From NCBI RefSeq assembly GCF_021869535.1, contig NW_026262668.1, positions 14,368,348 through 14,432,347 on the forward strand: 64,000 nucleotides of DNA, given 5' to 3'. The notes beneath the pieces are model-generated. The model was given only the letters and a program-made list of their open reading frames with translations. It had not been told where the DNA came from and searched no databases. Below, in pieces: positions 22,901 to 33,371 of this stretch (position 1 is its first letter; every line of letters begins with the position of its first letter). This stretch comes from Mytilus californianus. Taxonomy: Eukaryota > Mollusca > Bivalvia > Mytilida > Mytilidae. The translations under genes and the position numbers were made by a program.

Positions 22901-23989
22901 CTTTCAATTGTTACAGTTCGTCGCGACTGTCGCTATGAGTTATTTTGTAAGACCTTTTAATCTTAAAGAAAAATATATTTTAAAATAATTTCAGAACATA
23001 GACGTCTTAAAGAATAGTATTTGTAACTAATCAATTAAACTTATTAAAAAAAGTGAGATACACTTCTCGCCTGGTCGGTTTACAATACAATTCTCTTTAA
23101 ACACATAACTATATGAAGGTATGAAATGGCACCACACTGAATACAGTTGGACTCAACAAGTGTTTCGAATTGAACCATATACGCATCATTCTTTCAAAAT
23201 TTCGTAAAATAAGTAAATAATAGTTCTTGCATCAGTAGTCTAAAGTCATTTTTTTAATATTCATTTATAGTAATGGTAAGGATCTATTAAAGGGAAGGAG
23301 GTCATAAGATTCATTCTCTACAGTTTATCCTCATCTTCTACAGAACTGCAGGAGAGTAGTACGATCTTTGTGTATTCTGTTACCTCGTTCCTCAATTCAA
23401 ATAGTTTATGGATTATATTCTTAATCTGTTTATGTGTTCCTGACCTAGGAGGATTATTCATCTTTAAGCCGTATAAGAGCTTCAAAATATCGTTATCATC
23501 GTTACCTGTTCCCTTTGTTACACATATCTCGAACTGAACTGCAAGGTCATCACAGAACTGGAGAACATTTAAGGACAAACGTCATCTTGGACACAATTTG
23601 TGGCTAACCACAGAGTGAGTTACATTAATAACTTTGTATTTGATGCCTTCAAACCGTTCATCACATATTTGAACTCTTTTTCCGTGATATACTGGAAATT
23701 TCACCTTTATAGTTGCAGCTTTATTTCGCGTTCAACGGAATGTGCTACTCTATGTTAGTTCTACGACTACAGCCTTCCTGTTGTGCCCTGCAAGAACGCA
23801 CCATCCCTCGACGTATAGTAAATTGACGACAACCTGTCTATACATATTCAGACAAGGAACTACAACGTAGCATCGTTCGTAGCTGTTACACCGACAGTAC
23901 GCAACACAGCTTGTGTGTACCAGGCATCAAACCACCAACGTTGGCAACGAATTATTTTAATCGTACTATCCGTTAGTTGATTAAAAAAC
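22900..23989. other. Intergenic or BEL leader, no gene recognised
   Basis: A minus-strand ORF at 23318-23578 (86 codons, FCDDLAVQFEICVTKGTGND) is fairly protein-like, but I cannot assign it. 23600-23989 directly precedes the BEL gag start and is less AT-rich, so it may be the element's LTR or leader. I found no matching second LTR. Confidence 0.35.
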
Positions 23990-25985
23990 ATGGATCCTGA
24001 ACAAACACGCAGAACGCCAAGACGACCCCGAGCGACCAGTAAAAGAACCAAGCAGGAGCGGAACATCAAGTGGATGCTGCACAGCATGTCGAAAATCCGT
24101 TTAATGTTTCACATTTAGAGGAAAATCCCGAGACAGGCGAATACGTGACCTCACGGAAAAAGGTCAGGGAGCATTCACAGAGAAACGTGACAAGTTCTGT
24201 CAGGAGCTAGAAGCCCTCTGGTCAGATTTGGAATTCCAGTTATTTGAAGTGACCACGCCTCCGAACGAGCTCCAGCAACTGCTAACAGCACAGGACAAAA
24301 TTGTACAAGCCTGTACTAATTATTGAAGGCTCATAAACGAGTATCTGAAATTTCTGAAAAATACCAATGCGTTGGATAGTCTTAAAGACATTGATACATG
24401 TTACCTTTCAACAGATATTCGACTGTCCAAAATGAACCTGGCAATTGAAACATTACACGAGCATCGCCTTGCTTTGACAAAGGCTGAATCCATCTTAGGG
24501 TAAGAAAACCTCTCACAACGGAAGCTCTAACGTCTCTGACATGTCAAGCCTGGCACGGAGGAAACATGCCAAAGCAGAGGCTGCTAGATCTCAGATAGCC
24601 TTTGCTAAAAAACAAGCCGTGCTTCTTAAGCAGGAGGCAAAATTAGAGGAACAGGCCCTGTAAGACAAACAGAGGTCAAGGCCGAAATGGAACAAGAAGC
24701 CATCCGTGTGAAACAAGAAGCCACACGGAGAAGAGCCGAAGCGGAAGAAGAAGCCACACACAAAGAACAGGAGGCCGTTTGCTGGAAAACTCAAATGGAT
24801 CAGGAGGCAGCACGTGCGGTTCGGGAATAAGCCGAAATTAGGGCCGCTATGAACATTCTAGTAGCACAAAGGGAAACTGCAGCCGCTGAAGCCGAGGCCC
24901 GTATCATAGAGTACGACGACAGCCAAGCGTTAGGCGAACTTCCTAACGAGACTGAAGACCCGCTCCAACGTGTGCAAGATTTCGTCAATAAACATCCTAA
25001 CAAACTCCTGTTAAGATTGAGCTAAGTCATGTAGCACCAGAGTTCGTGCCATCCGTGGCACTGAACTTGTCATCACAAACACCTGCCGTCTTGCCTACAG
25101 ATACTAAGTCACCTGAAGTTATTTTATTCCCAGATCTGGGAACAGGAACTGACATTCGAAAACAAGGCGTTTCAGAAGAGATCCTTTATTGCACACCAAA
25201 AACAAGGCGTTTCAAAGGAGATTCCTGTTGCCCACCAGCAACAAATGAACCCTACATTGGAGATAACCAGATTTCTCCTACGTAAGGATCTGTTGTTCTC
25301 CCTGTTAACAAGCTTTAACGACCGGGCAAAATCCTTCCATACATGGAAAGCAAGCTTCAAAACCGTTATAGACGAGTTACAAGTTTCAGACTCGGAAGAG
25401 ATAGATTTACTGATCAAGTGGCTTGGACCAGAGTCTGCTAGACACGCCATTAGCATAAGAACGTCGAACGCCAACAACCCTACAAAAGGCCTTCAGAGAT
25501 TATGGGAGAGACTGGACGAGCGATATGGTGCTCCAGAAATTTTGGAGGCGTCTCTCGTTAACAAACTTGTCAACTTCCCAACATTGACGAACAAAGACAA
25601 CTCACTTCTTTACGATTTGTCAGATATTATCTAAGAAATAGAATATCACAAAGAAAATCCCAAGCTGGGATGTTTGCTAGGTTATTTCGACTCTTCGTCC
25701 GGGGATAAATCCAATTGTGGAAAAACTGCCATACGGACTCCAAGAAAAGTGGATAACAAGGGCTGCAAGATACAAGTCTAAATGCGAAGTTGCCTTTCCG
25801 CCTTTCACAGAATCTTCTGCCTTCATCGCGGAAATTAGCAAACTTTAGAACGATCCTTGGTTCATCTTTGGATCAAAAGTCACACCAAAAACAAAAGGTG
25901 CTGCGCAAAGGTTCACACCTCAGCCGTATTCTAAAATCAACGTCCATAAGACGTCAGTTGAACAGCAACCTGTAATCAGCAGTCA
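23990..25985 (+). pseudogene. BEL/Pao gag
   Basis: The gag domain is in 25245-25634: SWK-like TWKASF, then SEEIDLLIKWLGPESARHAI, then LQRLWERLDERYGAPEILEA and LTNKDN. This is the conserved core of BEL/Pao gag. Frame changes and stops occur through 24110-25020 and again after 25634, where the same protein continues in other frames (YFDSSSGD). Confidence 0.75.
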
Positions 25986-26079
25986 AAGTATTTGTACTCT
26001 GCATAATACAAAAGCATCCCTTGAATGAATGCCGTGCGTTCCGAGCCAAATCAATTGAGAAACGTAAGGAATTGCTAAG

Positions 26080-26900
26080 ACAAATCAATGTTTGCTACAA
26101 GTGCTGTGATTAAACCACACACAGAAGTCGGGTTTGCAACGCGAGCATCAGTTGTAACGAGTGTGGAAGTCATGATCAACGACACACAAAAGCACTACAT
26201 ATAACAAGGGTGCAACCACACGAAAATTCGCAATCTAGTTCCTCCGATACAGTCTACGGCGGGGAACAGACAGAGTCCGCTGAAATCAAGTTGACCTCTG
26301 TGCTACCTGCACAGAGATCTACAAAGATCCTAAGAGTGAGAAATCGTGTGCCAAGATATTACCTGAGGATGTGTTTCACAAGAACAGGACAGACAAAAAT
26401 ATCCGGGTGTATGCCATCATTGATGACCAAAGCAACCGGTCTCTTGCCTCGCCGGAAATCTTCAGTTTTTATGACATCCAAGATAAACCGAAAAACTACA
26501 CTCTACCAACATGCTCTGGCAGAGTAGCTTCTTCCGGGAAAAGAGGAAGAGATTTCGCCATGAAATCCGTACATGGTGACGTACAGTTAGATCTACCTAC
26601 ATTAATTGAATGCGATAATATTCCCAATAATCGGGACGAAATCCCGACACCTGCATACACTTTGTATTATCCACACTTGAAAGACCTTAGCGAAAGAATT
26701 CCACCGTTTGATTAACAGTCTACTGCTAATAGCTATAGGAAGAAACCTTATAGAGGCACACCACGTCCTTGAACAACGCCTAGGGCCACCCAGAACTCCA
26801 TTTGCCCAAAAGTTGAAACTTGATTGGGTCCTTATTGGAAATACACTAACTGATAAACAAAATTTTCCGCTTGAAATCAGCACGAAAACGACTTATATCT
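26080..26900 (+). pseudogene. BEL/Pao zinc knuckle and aspartic protease
   Basis: A CCHC-like knuckle (CYKCCD … CNECGSHDQRH) lies at about 26092-26185, with an internal stop. The protease region begins VYAIIDDQSNRSLASPEIF (about 26407), matching the A-I-[IL]-D-D-x-S-N/S motif in BEL proteases. It ends with LIAIGRNLIEAHHVLEQRLG and LDWVLIG (26720-26840). A frame change near 26710 separates the parts. Confidence 0.7.
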
Positions 26901-27149
26901 TGCTTACGGAACCAGAACGACGTATTGCCTCTAGACCGGAAATAACTTTAGGACGAAAATCAACTAGTTGGCCATATAACGACCAAAAATTTAATTCGAA
27001 TGTAAAAGTTGCAAAAACGCATGCAATACAATTACCTGAGTGTACTGGGTCCAGCACCAAGACTGGTATATACATGAATTTCTCTAAAAAGATAGCACTT
27101 GTGTCACCAAAAGCAAAATCTATGGAAAATTCTATGGATAACGCAAATT

Positions 27150-27300
27150 TCATTCTGGAATCAGCAAGACCTGAAGTTCACGGAGAAGAAATAAGTTTCA
27201 TTCGCAAACAACAAACTATTACGAAGCAAAGACCTATTGCCAACCTCAATCCGCCTTTGGACAAACTAGGATTACTCCGAGTAGGAAGCGGTATCGTTAA
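27150..27300 (+). pseudogene. BEL/Pao integrase N-terminal remnant fused to the protease region
   Basis: EEISFIRKQQTITKQRPIAN followed by LNPPLDKLGLLRVGSGIVKS resembles the segment preceding the integrase zinc-binding region in BEL elements, which normally reads L-x-P-x-L-D-x-x-G-L-L-R-V-G-G-R. It is in frame with the protease tail, so one deletion joined them. It ends at the family A tail. Confidence 0.65.
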
Positions 27301-27304
27301 ATCT

Positions 27305-27352
27305 GACTCAAATTTTGTCTCATTGGCACTTATGCCACATCTTCTTATTTAT
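27305..27352 (-). repeat. Family A repeat, terminal fragment
   Basis: 'gtctcattggcacttatgcc' plus acatcttcttat is the reverse complement of the family A head. It abuts the truncated BEL integrase. Confidence 0.65.
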
Positions 27353-27484
27353 AAGAACAACAACAATAATAATTTCAAAAATAATGAGCATAGAATATAG
27401 ACTAAACTTTTCAGCAAGTAAGCTTTGCGAACAATAATAGCAATCTTCATATAAGAGACTTTGATAATATTTTATAGTACATGT

Positions 27485-27990
27485 ATTTAATGTCCCTCTA
27501 TTGAAAATTCAAAAATGTTGTACCATATTTCGTTTGAGATCATGCCAGGTTATCAACGTTCGGTTAATGTCATAACGTTAGTTTTACAATATGTTCAATA
27601 TTCTAATGTGGGGTCAGATGCCAAGGGAAGAGAAGGCGTTATCATTACGCAATGCATGACAATGCAATCTACTAATATAATATTTAAGTGGAAGATACAA
27701 AATGTATTATGACATACAAACCAGTTTTACAAACTTAATCTGGTATTTAGTTATCAGTCTTTAAATTTAAAGCAGAGACCATAAATATGACAAAAATGCT
27801 AGCAATGCATCAGAAAAGGGGAGAATATCGTTTTCAACAACTTATTATTGAGGGTTACTATATTTCGAATATCATTCACATATTCAACGTCAATAATAAT
27901 ATCATGCGAAAAATTTTCAAAAACATTTAAGAATTATTTAATTATCAATAGGTAAACTGTTGATAAATTGAAGATAGAAAATAACATAAC
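27485..27990 (+). repeat. Copy of the block A terminal segment
   Basis: Aligns with 17160-17740: 'gttatcaacgttcggt', 'gggtcagatgccaaggga', 'gttatcattacgcaatg', 'cagaaaaggg'. Confidence 0.7.
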
Positions 27991-29280
27991 ATAAATTGTG
28001 TGCGTCCCTTGTGTTCTTTTCCTGGATTAATCTGCATCAGGACCCCATCAGGCCCAAACCCAATATGTTGAAACCAAAGGATGTATGAGTACTTGAGGAC
28101 CTGTGAAAAAAGGATATCAAAAGAACAGCCAAGTCCATCTAACGTCGACTTTGTTCAAGAAAGTTGAAACCTAAGTTTCTTATTAATCTCTAAAATTATC
28201 AACTAAAAATTTATGAAAGGAATTTCAAAAACCATTGCAATACAGAATCAATGACTAATAGGCTGGTGACACTCTCTGCGACTAGCAACCCAGCTGCCGT
28301 ATTGGCCCAGTGCCTGAAAATAAAAATAACACTTTATAATATATACTTGGTAGTAAATATATATATACAAGAAGATTGTATGTGTAATATAATCAATGGC
28401 AATCGTGCTGTATCAGCCATCCGTGAAGATATCGATATCAGTTTCGGTTGCAAAGACTTTATCAAACCTAATTTGTATGAAGTCACGTTATCGATATCAG
28501 TCACGGTTACAAAGGCTTATGTATTCCGTCATGTCTCGTAAAAACATCTAAATCAGTTGTACTTGAGGTATATGAATATAATAAAGTCCATATAGTAATT
28601 ATACTTGCTATTTTGGAAAAGCGGTCCTCATGTGAGAAAAGTACCGATGTACTTTCAAAATTGACTTGTCGCAGACACTGTTACAAATCATTTCCTACCC
28701 TTTTATTCATCATATACGGTAACGTTTGTGCTTTCCAACCCTAGGAATCAATCTAGTAGAAAATAGGGTAAATATCAAACACTAAAATGAAATGATTAAG
28801 ATTACGAAGTGAAAATTATGAAACAGTATCACTGAAATCAAGTCACAGGTCAGGGAGGCGCATACATGATATCTACATAAATTAAGGACATGTGGTGTGG
28901 TTGTCAATGAGAAAAAAATCCTTTAGAGTATAAATTAGGTTGATTTTAGCAATTAAAGGTTCACCGTACGATCTTAAACAAAAAGCAAAACTTATTCCGT
29001 ATAATCTTCAACAAAAAGCGAAACCCATACAGTATAATTAGCAAAAGAAGGGTCCGGCATGACAAAATATGAAAAAAAATACAGTCTATTTTGTAAATAA
29101 ACTATTCTAAAATCTTTTGCTTTTAGGTACATAGAAAATGGATAAAAAAAACTAAACCTTCAAAATAGAAGCGATTTAAAAAAAAAATACTAAACGGCTT
29201 TAATACTAAACTGAAGTCTACTCTATACATGTCAACCTCGTACTGGCTCCGTGCCAAAACAATGTAGAAGAACCGAGACT
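27990..29280. other. Intergenic, no gene recognised
   Basis: Includes a family C repeat fragment around 28140-28310 ('gaaacctaagtttcttatta', 'aggctggtgacactctctgc'). An ORF at 28251-28541 has no recognisable motif. Confidence 0.4.
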
Positions 29281-29545
29281 GTTTGTCATCAACGTCAAAT
29301 TCATCAAATGACTAAAACATTAAGATATTACAAAAGACAGCAAAACAGAGGCGGGAAATACCAAAAGGACAAACAAAAGTTCATAAGTTGAAGAGAAACC
29401 GACAAAAACATGGCAAAAAAAAAACCCGACTACACGACAAACAACAGTCGACAAAACACTATCTTTGAAAACTAAAAACAGAGCAACATGAACCCTATCA
29501 AACACCGGGGTGATATAAGATGTTCCGTAATCAGATTTTCCACAT
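29280..29545 (-). repeat. Penelope-associated 3' repeat
   Basis: Matches 53757-53985 in layout: 'aggcgggaaataccaaaagg', 'gacaaaaacatggcaaaaaa', aacaacagtcgacaaaac, 'gagcaacatgaaccctatca' and then aacaccggggtgata. The minus-strand ORF 29320-29751 is a by-product. Confidence 0.55.
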
Positions 29546-29989
29546 GTGACATAACATATGATGATAAAGACCTTGGAAAGGCACATCAGCTTGTGGCAAA
29601 GTCCAACAAACATTGATGGTCTTTTGCACAGAGGTTTTATGTCAAAGGATGCAAACATTAAAATAGGTAAAATTTGTTCTATTGTTGTCCCGTTGTCACT
29701 TTTAGATTGATAACAGCAATACAACTGGTTTTCCTTTTCTGGTTCTGTCAATTAAACTATAAAAAAAACATTGAGAATGGAAACGGGGAATGTGTCAAAG
29801 AGACAACAAACCCGAGCAAAGAGCGTAAACAGCCAAAGGCAATATTTTTATAATTTTGTTTGTGTCTGTACCTCCAATTCCCCTATTAACACAGCTGGTT
29901 TGGTTTACACTAAGATTTTAAGTCATATCAGTTCTTTGAACTTTTATGACATATGAATTAGTGGAACCTTTATCTCAATCTAATCGTCA

Positions 29990-30800
29990 TATGAAATATA
30001 TGTACTATACAAGGTCCACACATGATGTTTACATTAGGAATTATACTACATATTACATACGGTAGGACAATTTGTATTAATAATAATAATATTAACTATA
30101 TTGTTCTCTGTTTAGTGGCTTACTAAATTACTCTAATTTGTTTGAAATTGTAACATTTTCAGGAGCAATGTCACAGCATTTCCATCTTTCCGATAGTAAA
30201 TAAAGTTAACTTTCATATAGTTTAACTGAGACCATTATTTCGAAGACTTCACTAGACTAAAATTTGGCTGTGTTTAAGAATGTCCTTCTCCTGCATCTTT
30301 AGTTTGGTATTTATCAAACTTTCTGTATAGAGCTAGCTTTTAAAGATATTAATAATTTGGTAAAATGTCAGAAATCATCCACAATATTATACGAAAAGTA
30401 TACACATCAAGTATTACACTATGAATTTAAGTAAAGTTAAAAGGCTTTTGAAATGGCCTTCGTGTAAAATAATTTTAGAGGAATTTGCTCCGCCTTTTTA
30501 TCTGACCATATAGTGTTTTTTCGATTTTATTTAATTATACATGTAACATTTAAACACATTTTTAGTAATGAAAATTCAAGCGTATATTAAATCTGTTTAG
30601 TATGTTTCATATAAGAAACAAGACTTTAATGTTGACAATTTTCTATTTCAAAATTAAAATAGTATGAAAAAGTCGCAATATGCAAGGAATATTAAAATTT
30701 TATGGTAAAAAAAATGTTATTTAAAGCGGAAGTTTTAAGTTTCTCACTAGTGTTTATGTTTACAATGACTGAATTACAAGCGCCTGTTATAACTGTTCAA
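29990..30800. other. Intergenic, upstream of the extra 5'-exon set
   Basis: AT-rich. No TATA box or other promoter element could be chosen with confidence. Confidence 0.35.
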
Positions 30801-30803
30801 TAA

Positions 30804-32618
30804 ATGTACGAAAAACTGAAGCATACATTCTTATGTAAAATATGCACTTCACTATTCAAAGTCCTTGTGGCGTTTGGCGGCGTATGTTTGGCACACCCAC
30901 CTCAAATCAGATGTCTTACAGATGACTGTGATCATGGTGAGGTAAACTTTTAATTTATATTATTATTATTATCATTTTTTATACAAAACAAATATTGGGA
31001 CAGTAAAACAGACCACAAAATTCATCAGCGCTCGATTCCTCTTATAAACAAAATAGACGTACAGACAAATAAAAAAACAATAACAACACACTCATGTTCT
31101 ATACCTCTTATAAACCACAATTTTCCAATCGAATTTACTCTCGCATTATATTACTTGTTATTAATATATTATGTAAGGTAAAGAGGTGCATGTACATGTA
31201 TTTCCCATTAGATTTACAAGGCGATATTAAGGCTTTAAGTGAATGTATGGTATCAGTATTTTCTACTTTCAAATCCAGTTTAATTAAAACTTATCAGTCA
31301 TTTGTCAGTTGCAAACATTTAAAGATATAGAAACTACATAATTTATATCCAATTAAGTACTAGTAGTATATGAAATTAAATTAAGTGAGTTTATACAGTT
31401 CCAAAATTTCCAGAAAATCAGTACCCCTATCAGGAATGATCAACATTAAATATGGGCTCAAATTCAGATGTACAGAACTTAATTTTTGGAAAATATAATA
31501 GCTAATTAGATTAAAGTAAATCTGTTTTGCATATAGCTAATCATAAAAAAAAGACTTACTTTATAAGTTAAATGTTCAAGTTAACATGAATACATTAGAT
31601 ATAAAAATAAGAAGATGTGGCATGATTGACAATTAGCCAACTCTCCATCAACAATGAGCAAAACCCATACCGCATAGTAAGCTATAAAAGGCCCGACATG
31701 ACAAAAACATGTAAAACATTTAAAACAAGAAAACTAACGGCCTGATTTATGTACAAAACAATAAAAGAAAAAAAACAAATATGATATACAGCAACAAACG
31801 ACAAGCTTATTTATTGGTAGACATAAATAAGTTTTCCTTGTTTTGTAGGTGTGTATCGTACACATGTCTAACTCGCACACTGATGCACACTGCGAAAGAA
31901 TTCCGCATCATGTAAGATCTCATATTACTTTCCAACTATTTACATCTGCTACAGGATTATTTTTCTTCATATCTTTAATATATAATGTAAATTTTCAAAA
32001 TCTCAAGACAATTCTTACGTGGTGTTGACGTCTTATTTCGTATACATTTTTTTTTCAGTATTCGACATTTTTAGATTCTCGAATAATTTGTTTTGGCAAC
32101 ACTGGCGAGAGATTACAAATTTGGAACAAAATAAGAGAGAAGATACAGTTAAAAACCATAGATTAAATGAAAACAGACAACACAATGACCGAAAGGAAAA
32201 AATGGCGAAAGGACAAAATAGTCCATAATAAAACGCAGTAAATTTAAGATTAATACACTAACCCCACTAAAACAGGGATAAGCTCATGTTCTCCGAAAGG
32301 TTCAGTCGATCTTGCTACACTAGTGACAACTGTCGTGTTTCTCCTGTTAAAATAGTACAGAAAAGATTTGTTTTTGTATCAATTTTAAAATAGGATATGA
32401 CAAAATGTTATTTTCTTTCATCTATCTCATATGAACAGCAACTGGAACCCCAATTATGCTCACCTAAAATGCTTCAAGATCCCCATCAAGGGAATGCAGA
32501 CTTAGTGTGCATTTGTGACAGTGATAAATGCGTGTCTGACTTGGTAACAAATTCTTGTAAGTTTGTGATTGAAGTATTTGAATACTGTCTCAATCAAACT
32601 ACATGTAGTACCATGTAA
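30804..32618 (+). CDS. Paralogous N-terminal module (signal peptide plus eight-Cys domain), three exons
   Basis: Exon 1, 30804-30941, begins with ATG, has a Lys-rich then hydrophobic signal-like stretch (SLFKVLVAFGGVCLA), and ends at donor GTAAAC in phase 0. Exon 2, 31850-31912 (acceptor gttttgtag, donor GTAAGA), is phase 0. Exon 3, from 32439 (acceptor atgaacag), either splices at donor GTAAGT after 32556 in phase 1 or reads on to TAA at 32616-32618. The cysteine pattern C-x4-C-x5-C-x12-C, then C, C-x-C-x4-C, matches exons 1-3 of copy 2. No ShKT or Ly6 exons follow before copy 2 begins at 33207. It could be a truncated paralogue, a short secreted protein, or an alternative first-exon set for the downstream gene. 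It is not in the long-ORF class and rests on splice and paralogue logic. Confidence 0.6.
31600..31805 (+). repeat. Dispersed repeat family A (subtype 2) in an intron
   Basis: 'agaagatgtggcatgattga' head, 'gcaaaacccataccgcatag' body. It ends 45 bp before exon 2 of the N-terminal module. Confidence 0.75.
32100..32345 (-). repeat. Penelope-associated 3' repeat, diverged, intronic
   Basis: 'aaaatggcgaaaggacaaaa' and 'gctcatgttctccgaaaggt', with ttgctacactagtgacaactgtcgtg, parallel the 53757-53985 sequence. It lies between exons 2 and 3 of the N-terminal module. Confidence 0.4.
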
Positions 32619-33206
32619 ATGTAAGGCATATATCAATGAACCGACAACACAAAAACATCATTATTCTAGAGATCAATATTTGGTTGCCAATAAAAACATA
32701 CAATTGTCATCGATATAAACTGCCCCGATTCTAAAGAGTGGTAAATATAAAGACTATCACAAGATTCGCTATTAACTCAAAATCTTTTAAGAAACTAAAA
32801 CATTAACATATTAACATATGATGAAAGAGGCTCCTGTCCCTATAGACGGACACATTAAACAAGTGGTCAGGTCAACTGCACATGTTTGTAAATGAAAAAA
32901 TTCTTTATCTTTCCGATCAAATGTTTTTATTGTACCTAAATCAACAATTTGAATTATAAGCATATAGCATATAGATTTTCTTACTTAGAAAATAGAAAGA
33001 GACCTGATACGAGGTTTGTGTTACTGAGCTGTCTATCCTTGAATTAATTCGTACTCACAGTCAGGGTCTTTTTTCACTGGCAAACACAGTCATTGTTTTT
33101 CAACATTAAAAATTACAACATTTACTTCATTAAAAACTTTTAAACTTTTGTAACATTGAAATGTACTTAAATATCATCATCTGTGTTATGAAGCCAACAC
33201 ATTACT

Positions 33207-33371
33207 ATGTATTATATAATGTCTACGATAAAGATACTACTAATACTTAAAAACCGTTATACAGTAATTTCAGCTGGACTGTCATTTTTGTTTGCATTGG
33301 CAAATGGCGCTGTTTCGACCCCCAGCAGTCATGTACTTGATTGCTTGGGAACTCGTTGTTCTATTGGTCAG
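33207..33371 (+). CDS. Copy 2 exon 1: signal peptide
   Basis: ATG 33207 or 33219; donor CAG|GTAATA. It encodes the signal peptide and the first two cysteines (CLGTRC), matching CLTDDC in the exon at 30804-30941. Confidence 0.68.

Larger units (their letters stand above)
23990..27310 (+). mobile_element. BEL/Pao LTR retrotransposon relic lacking RT
   Basis: Plus-strand order: gag N-terminus (ATG 23990, basic Arg/Lys-rich), Glu/Lys-rich coiled-coil region with many stops, conserved BEL gag domain (25245-25634), CCHC knuckle, retropepsin-like protease (26371-26890), then abruptly an integrase N-terminal motif (LNPPLDKLGLLRVGSG). The RT and RNase H between protease and integrase are missing. The 3' end is cut at about 27300, where a family A repeat tail begins. 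Confidence 0.8.

Noticed and set aside
29320-29751. 143-codon minus-strand ORF with membrane-like segments
   Set aside because: It overlaps a Penelope-associated repeat, and hydrophobicity comes from antisense A-rich repeat sequence.
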